From an uncultured Brevundimonas sp. (GTDB lineage Bacteria; Pseudomonadota; Alphaproteobacteria; Caulobacterales; Caulobacteraceae): a stretch of 8,152 nucleotides of DNA. Positions 5,988 to 8,152 of this stretch are shown here, piece by piece. Made by a program: the position numbers and the translations under genes. How positions within the stretch are numbered: position 1 is the first letter of the stretch; each line of letters opens with the position of its first letter. The notes under the pieces are model-generated. The model had not been told where the DNA came from. It searched no databases and was given only the letters and a program-made list of their open reading frames with translations. The DNA lies in NCBI GenBank assembly GCA_946481425.1, contig CAMLNT010000097.1:1-8152 (forward strand), written 5' to 3'.

Positions 5988-6370
5988 CGCACGATGGCCC
6001 TGCGGATGGCGGCGGAGAGGCTGACGACCGCGACGACCATCAACAAGGAGTAGACGCCGAGCGCGACGAGAGGCGCATAGGCGGGATAGTCCCTCGGAAA
6101 CTCGGCGCGGTCCATCAGCACCTCGACCGCGCTTGCGCCCGCGAGGACAAACCAGACCAGCCAGGCCCAGCCATCCGGCGCAACGGAAACGCGTGGTCGA
6201 CCATCCCGCCACTGGACTCGCCCTTCGGCCGCTGGCCACAGGAGACGCAGGGGCCCCCGACCACCAATCCGCCGCCGCGGCGCAATCTTCAGCCTCTCGC
6301 CGATCCGTCGGGCGTCAAGCTTCGGAGAGGCGGACAGTTTCCGGGCCAACCCGTCGAGATCTTGCGTCAT
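5984..6370 (-). CDS. Small membrane protein with two C-terminal helices, function unknown
   Basis: A 128-residue protein I cannot assign to a named family. Residues 1-60 are basic and soluble (LARKLSASPKLDARRIGERLKIAPRRR), followed by two hydrophobic helices at about 67-86 and 98-120 and a short basic tail (RRAIVR). The likely topology is a cytoplasmic N-terminus with a helical hairpin in the inner membrane. The ATG at 6370 is chosen over a longer reading from 6457 because a strong GGGAGGA lies seven bases upstream and the extension would overlap pdeM. It follows pdeM by 49 bp on the same strand, so it is probably the last gene of the lhr-pdeM operon, or it has its own strong translation start. 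Its TAG stop shares the CTAG at 5984-5987 with the stop of the convergent TIGR02186 gene. Confidence 0.72.
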   Translation of the reverse strand: MTQDLDGLARKLSASPKLDARRIGERLKIAPRRRIGGRGPLRLLWPAAEGRVQWRDGRPRVSVAPDGWAWLVWFVLAGASAVEVLMDRAEFPRDYPAYAPLVALGVYSLLMVVAVVSLSAAIRRAIVR

Positions 6371-6403
6371 GCGTGGTCCTCCCGGAACGACGATACGGCC
6401 ACG

Positions 6404-6419
6404 CTTGGTCGCCGCCAAG
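6404..6419. other. Small hairpin directly after the pdeM stop
   Basis: CTTGG and CCAAG (5-bp perfect stem, 6-base loop TCGCCG) start right after the pdeM stop codon in the pdeM direction. There is no T-tract, so it does not qualify as an intrinsic terminator. It may attenuate or protect the message between pdeM and the downstream membrane-protein gene, or be chance. Confidence 0.2.
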
Positions 6420-7127
6420 TCAGCGACCTGAGGCGAGCTTCTCCCGGGGCACGGCATGGACGCGCTCGCCGCCGAGGATCAGAGCGGTGGGCGGGGCTTC
6501 GAAGAGGTGGGCAAAGGCGCGGTCGGTCACATTCAGTCCGCCCGCATAGGCGCCGAAGGCGGGCAGGATCATGCGGCGGCCATCGGTGACGAAGCAGCGG
6601 CGGCGCACGCGGGCTCCATAGCCCGTGACCGTGGCCACCGGGTGCAGGTGGCCTGCGATCTCGCCGGGGGCGTGTCCGGCGTGGGGTTCGTGGGTCAACA
6701 GCAGGCCGTGGATCGACAGGTCTTCGGCCACCTCGCCGGGCAGTCCACGCGGGGGGGCCGGGTCGTGGTTGCCGGCGAGCCAGACGACGGTGCGGCCTTC
6801 GCCCAGGGCCCTGAGGCGTTCGATCACCTCGGTCGTCAGCCGGTCCTCGGCCCAGCGGTCGTGGAAGGTGTCGCCCATCAGGACGATCCGCTGGGGCCGC
6901 AACGCAGAGACCTCGGCCTCTAGCCGCTCGAGGGTCGCCATCGTGTCGTAGGGCGGGAGGAGCTGGCCGCGCACGCCGTAGGCGGAACCCTTTTCGAAGT
7001 GGAGGTCACCGGCGGCGAGGGTGCGTTCGGCCTCGATCCAGAGCGCGCCGGAGGCGCGGGCGACCACGGTCGTGCCGTGGACCTCCAGCCGGCATCCGCC
7101 GCAGGCCGCGCGCCGAAGCGGGCTCAT
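6420..7127 (-). CDS. pdeM: Ligase-associated DNA damage response endonuclease PdeM (metallophosphoesterase)
   Basis: A 235-residue calcineurin-like metallophosphoesterase. The metal-ligand motifs appear in canonical order: GDLH (D41, H43), GDTFHD (D86, H89, D90), GNHD (N120, H121, D122), THEP (H146) and GHLHP (H160, H162). All the two-metal-centre residues expected for the fold are therefore present, and the protein should be an active phosphodiesterase or nuclease in the cytoplasm. Length and neighbour fit the PdeM family, which is associated in bacteria with an ATP-dependent DNA ligase, an Lhr-type helicase and an exonuclease in a DNA repair gene set. Assignment to this family rather than another small phosphoesterase rests mainly on the overlapping helicase gene. 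The ATG at 7127 overlaps the helicase TGA by 4 bp (ATGA on the minus strand), indicating translational coupling. The N-terminus contains CGGC (residues 9-12), an uncommon cysteine pair that might bind metal. A longer upstream frame exists but lies inside the helicase gene. Confidence 0.88.
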   Translation of the reverse strand: MSPLRRAACGGCRLEVHGTTVVARASGALWIEAERTLAAGDLHFEKGSAYGVRGQLLPPYDTMATLERLEAEVSALRPQRIVLMGDTFHDRWAEDRLTTEVIERLRALGEGRTVVWLAGNHDPAPPRGLPGEVAEDLSIHGLLLTHEPHAGHAPGEIAGHLHPVATVTGYGARVRRRCFVTDGRRMILPAFGAYAGGLNVTDRAFAHLFEAPPTALILGGERVHAVPREKLASGR

Positions 7128-8152
7128 GCGTCGAGCTCCATGGCTTCGGCGATCAGGTCCTCGGCGGTCTCGTGCAGGATGGCGTCGGACCAGCTGCCGC
7201 CCAGGACCGGCTCGCGGCCGATCTCGAGCATGACGGGGACGGCGAAGGGCGAGGGCCGGGTCAGGGGCACGTGGCGCATGCGGCCCTTGATGCGCTGGAG
7301 CAGCAGGCCGAGGCGGGCCACGTCGAGCTGGCCGGAGGCGGCGTCGGCGCGCGCGCAGCGGAGCAGCAGATGGTCGGGCTGATGGCGGCGGAGCACGTCG
7401 TAGATCAGGTCGGTCGAGAAGGTCACGGCGCGGCCGGTCTTCTCGTGGCCGGGCAGGCGGCGCTGGACGAGGCCCGAGATGGCGGCGCAGGCCCGGAAGC
7501 CTCGCTTCATCATGTAGCTCTCGTCGAGCCAGGCCTCGAGGTCGTCGCCGAGCATGTCTTGCTGGAAGAGCTGGTCGAGGTCGAGGTCGCCCAGCGGCCG
7601 CATGGCCCAGATGGCCAGCGCGTAGTCGTTGGCGACCATGCCGAGCGGGTTCTTGCCGGCCCGCTCCAGCCGCCGGGCGAGGAGGTGGCCGAGGGTGCCG
7701 TGGCTGATGCGGCCGTCGAAGGGGTAGCAGACGAGATAGTGACGCGAGCCGCGCCGGAAGGTCTCGACCAGCATTTCGTCCGGCGACGGAATGACCGAGC
7801 GGATCTTCTGGATCTGGAGCCATTCCTGCACGTCGTCGGGCAGGCGGCCCCACTCGGCCTCGTCGTGGATCATCCGGCGCACGCGGCGGGCCAGATAGGT
7901 CGACAGGGCGAACTTGTTGCCGCCCCAGCTGGGGGTCATGGGGTCGGCGTCGGAAGGGGCCGGGCTGACGTAGGCGTCCAGGCCTTCGATGTCGGAAAAG
8001 CGCCAGGGCTGACCGGCGAAGATGAAATCGTCGCCGGGCGTCAGTTCGGAGAGAAAGCTCTCCTCCATCTGGCCGATCTTGCGACCGGGCCGCTTGGCCG
8101 AGCCGAGGCGGACGTTCAGCATCGGGATTTCGACGATGGCCCCGACGTTCAT
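7124..8152 (-). CDS. lhr: Ligase-associated DEXH-box helicase (Lhr type), C-terminal part (5' end outside window)
   Basis: The gene enters from the right edge on the minus strand; 342 residues and the TGA stop are visible. The ligase-associated Lhr helicases are about 800 residues or longer, so the RecA-like ATPase domains, including the Walker A and DEXH motifs, lie outside the window. What remains matches the C-terminal part: MNVGAIVEIPMLNVRLG at the edge, then SFLSELTPGDDFIFAGQPWRF (about 32-52), SWGGNKFALS (about 75-84), HYLVCYPFDGRISHGTLGHLLARRLER (about 138-164), NPLGMVANDYALAIW and DESYMMKRGFRACAAISGLVQRRLPGHEKTGRAVTFSTDLIYDVLRRHQPDHLLL. The methionine at the edge aligns with an internal position of the family and should not be taken as the start. 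These proteins unwind nucleic acid with ATP and are associated with PdeM and an ATP-dependent ligase in repair. The 4-bp overlap with pdeM supports one operon. Confidence 0.9.
   Translation of the reverse strand: MNVGAIVEIPMLNVRLGSAKRPGRKIGQMEESFLSELTPGDDFIFAGQPWRFSDIEGLDAYVSPAPSDADPMTPSWGGNKFALSTYLARRVRRMIHDEAEWGRLPDDVQEWLQIQKIRSVIPSPDEMLVETFRRGSRHYLVCYPFDGRISHGTLGHLLARRLERAGKNPLGMVANDYALAIWAMRPLGDLDLDQLFQQDMLGDDLEAWLDESYMMKRGFRACAAISGLVQRRLPGHEKTGRAVTFSTDLIYDVLRRHQPDHLLLRCARADAASGQLDVARLGLLLQRIKGRMRHVPLTRPSPFAVPVMLEIGREPVLGGSWSDAILHETAEDLIAEAMELDA

Noticed and set aside
4974..6239. Minus-strand open frame of 421 codons over the permease and TIGR02186 genes
   Set aside because: It is antisense to two family-supported genes, with no motifs and no ribosome site.
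5171..6589. Plus-strand open frame of 472 codons across the TIGR02186 gene and beyond
   Set aside because: It overlaps three well-supported genes in other frames and is Arg/Gly-rich low complexity, typical of an off-frame in high-GC DNA.
7128..7853. N-terminal extension of pdeM to 7853
   Set aside because: The extension lies out of frame inside the helicase gene and encodes Arg/Pro-rich sequence. The phosphoesterase domain and the ATGA-coupled start at 7127 explain the gene.

Overview
The window is very GC-rich coding DNA with strong third-position G/C bias. Its gene content (a PodJ-type polar organizer, a TauE/SafE permease paired with an Alphaproteobacteria-specific TIGR02186 protein, and a ligase-associated Lhr/PdeM repair pair) points to an alphaproteobacterium of the Caulobacterales, most like Brevundimonas or Caulobacter. 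This assignment rests on recalled protein families, not on a database search. I see no tRNA, rRNA, CRISPR array, insertion sequence, integrase or prophage gene, and codon use looks uniform. It reads as core chromosome rather than an accessory island.

Layout from left to right. (1) Positions 1-426 hold the 3' part of argF (ornithine carbamoyltransferase, arginine biosynthesis). One base separates it from a convergent FMN-type 'general stress protein 26' gene (428-934, minus). (2) A small two-helix membrane protein (990-1199, minus) diverges from the largest gene, a podJ-like polar localization factor (1439-4222, plus). The 239-bp divergent intergenic region is the only real non-coding stretch. 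It carries a perfect 8-8-8 inverted repeat, a DnaA-box-like site, a Caulobacter-style -10 element, a 21-bp-spaced direct repeat and a GANTC (CcrM-type) site beside the podJ start. (3) A two-gene plus-strand unit follows: a TauE/SafE permease (4276-5199) and a TIGR02186 membrane-anchored protein (5196-5987), joined by an ATGA start/stop overlap. (4) From the right edge, a minus-strand operon runs lhr-type helicase C-terminus (8152-7124), pdeM (7127-6420, again ATGA-coupled) and a small two-helix membrane protein (6370-5984). The last gene collides tail to tail with the TIGR02186 gene so that both stops share one CTAG.

How the genes relate: PodJ-type proteins organise the flagellar/pilus pole in Caulobacter and are cell-cycle regulated, and the signals upstream of this copy fit that. 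This copy ends soon after its Sel1 repeats and lacks the C-terminal peptidoglycan-binding domain known from Caulobacter PodJ. The TauE/TIGR02186 pair probably forms a membrane module of unknown substrate. Lhr and PdeM belong to a bacterial DNA-repair set usually associated with an ATP-dependent DNA ligase and an exonuclease, which would lie outside this window. I found no clear evidence of a wholly new system. The most informative items are the podJ upstream region, the truncated periplasmic end of PodJ, the missing signal peptide of the TIGR02186 protein and the unknown membrane protein at the end of the lhr-pdeM operon.
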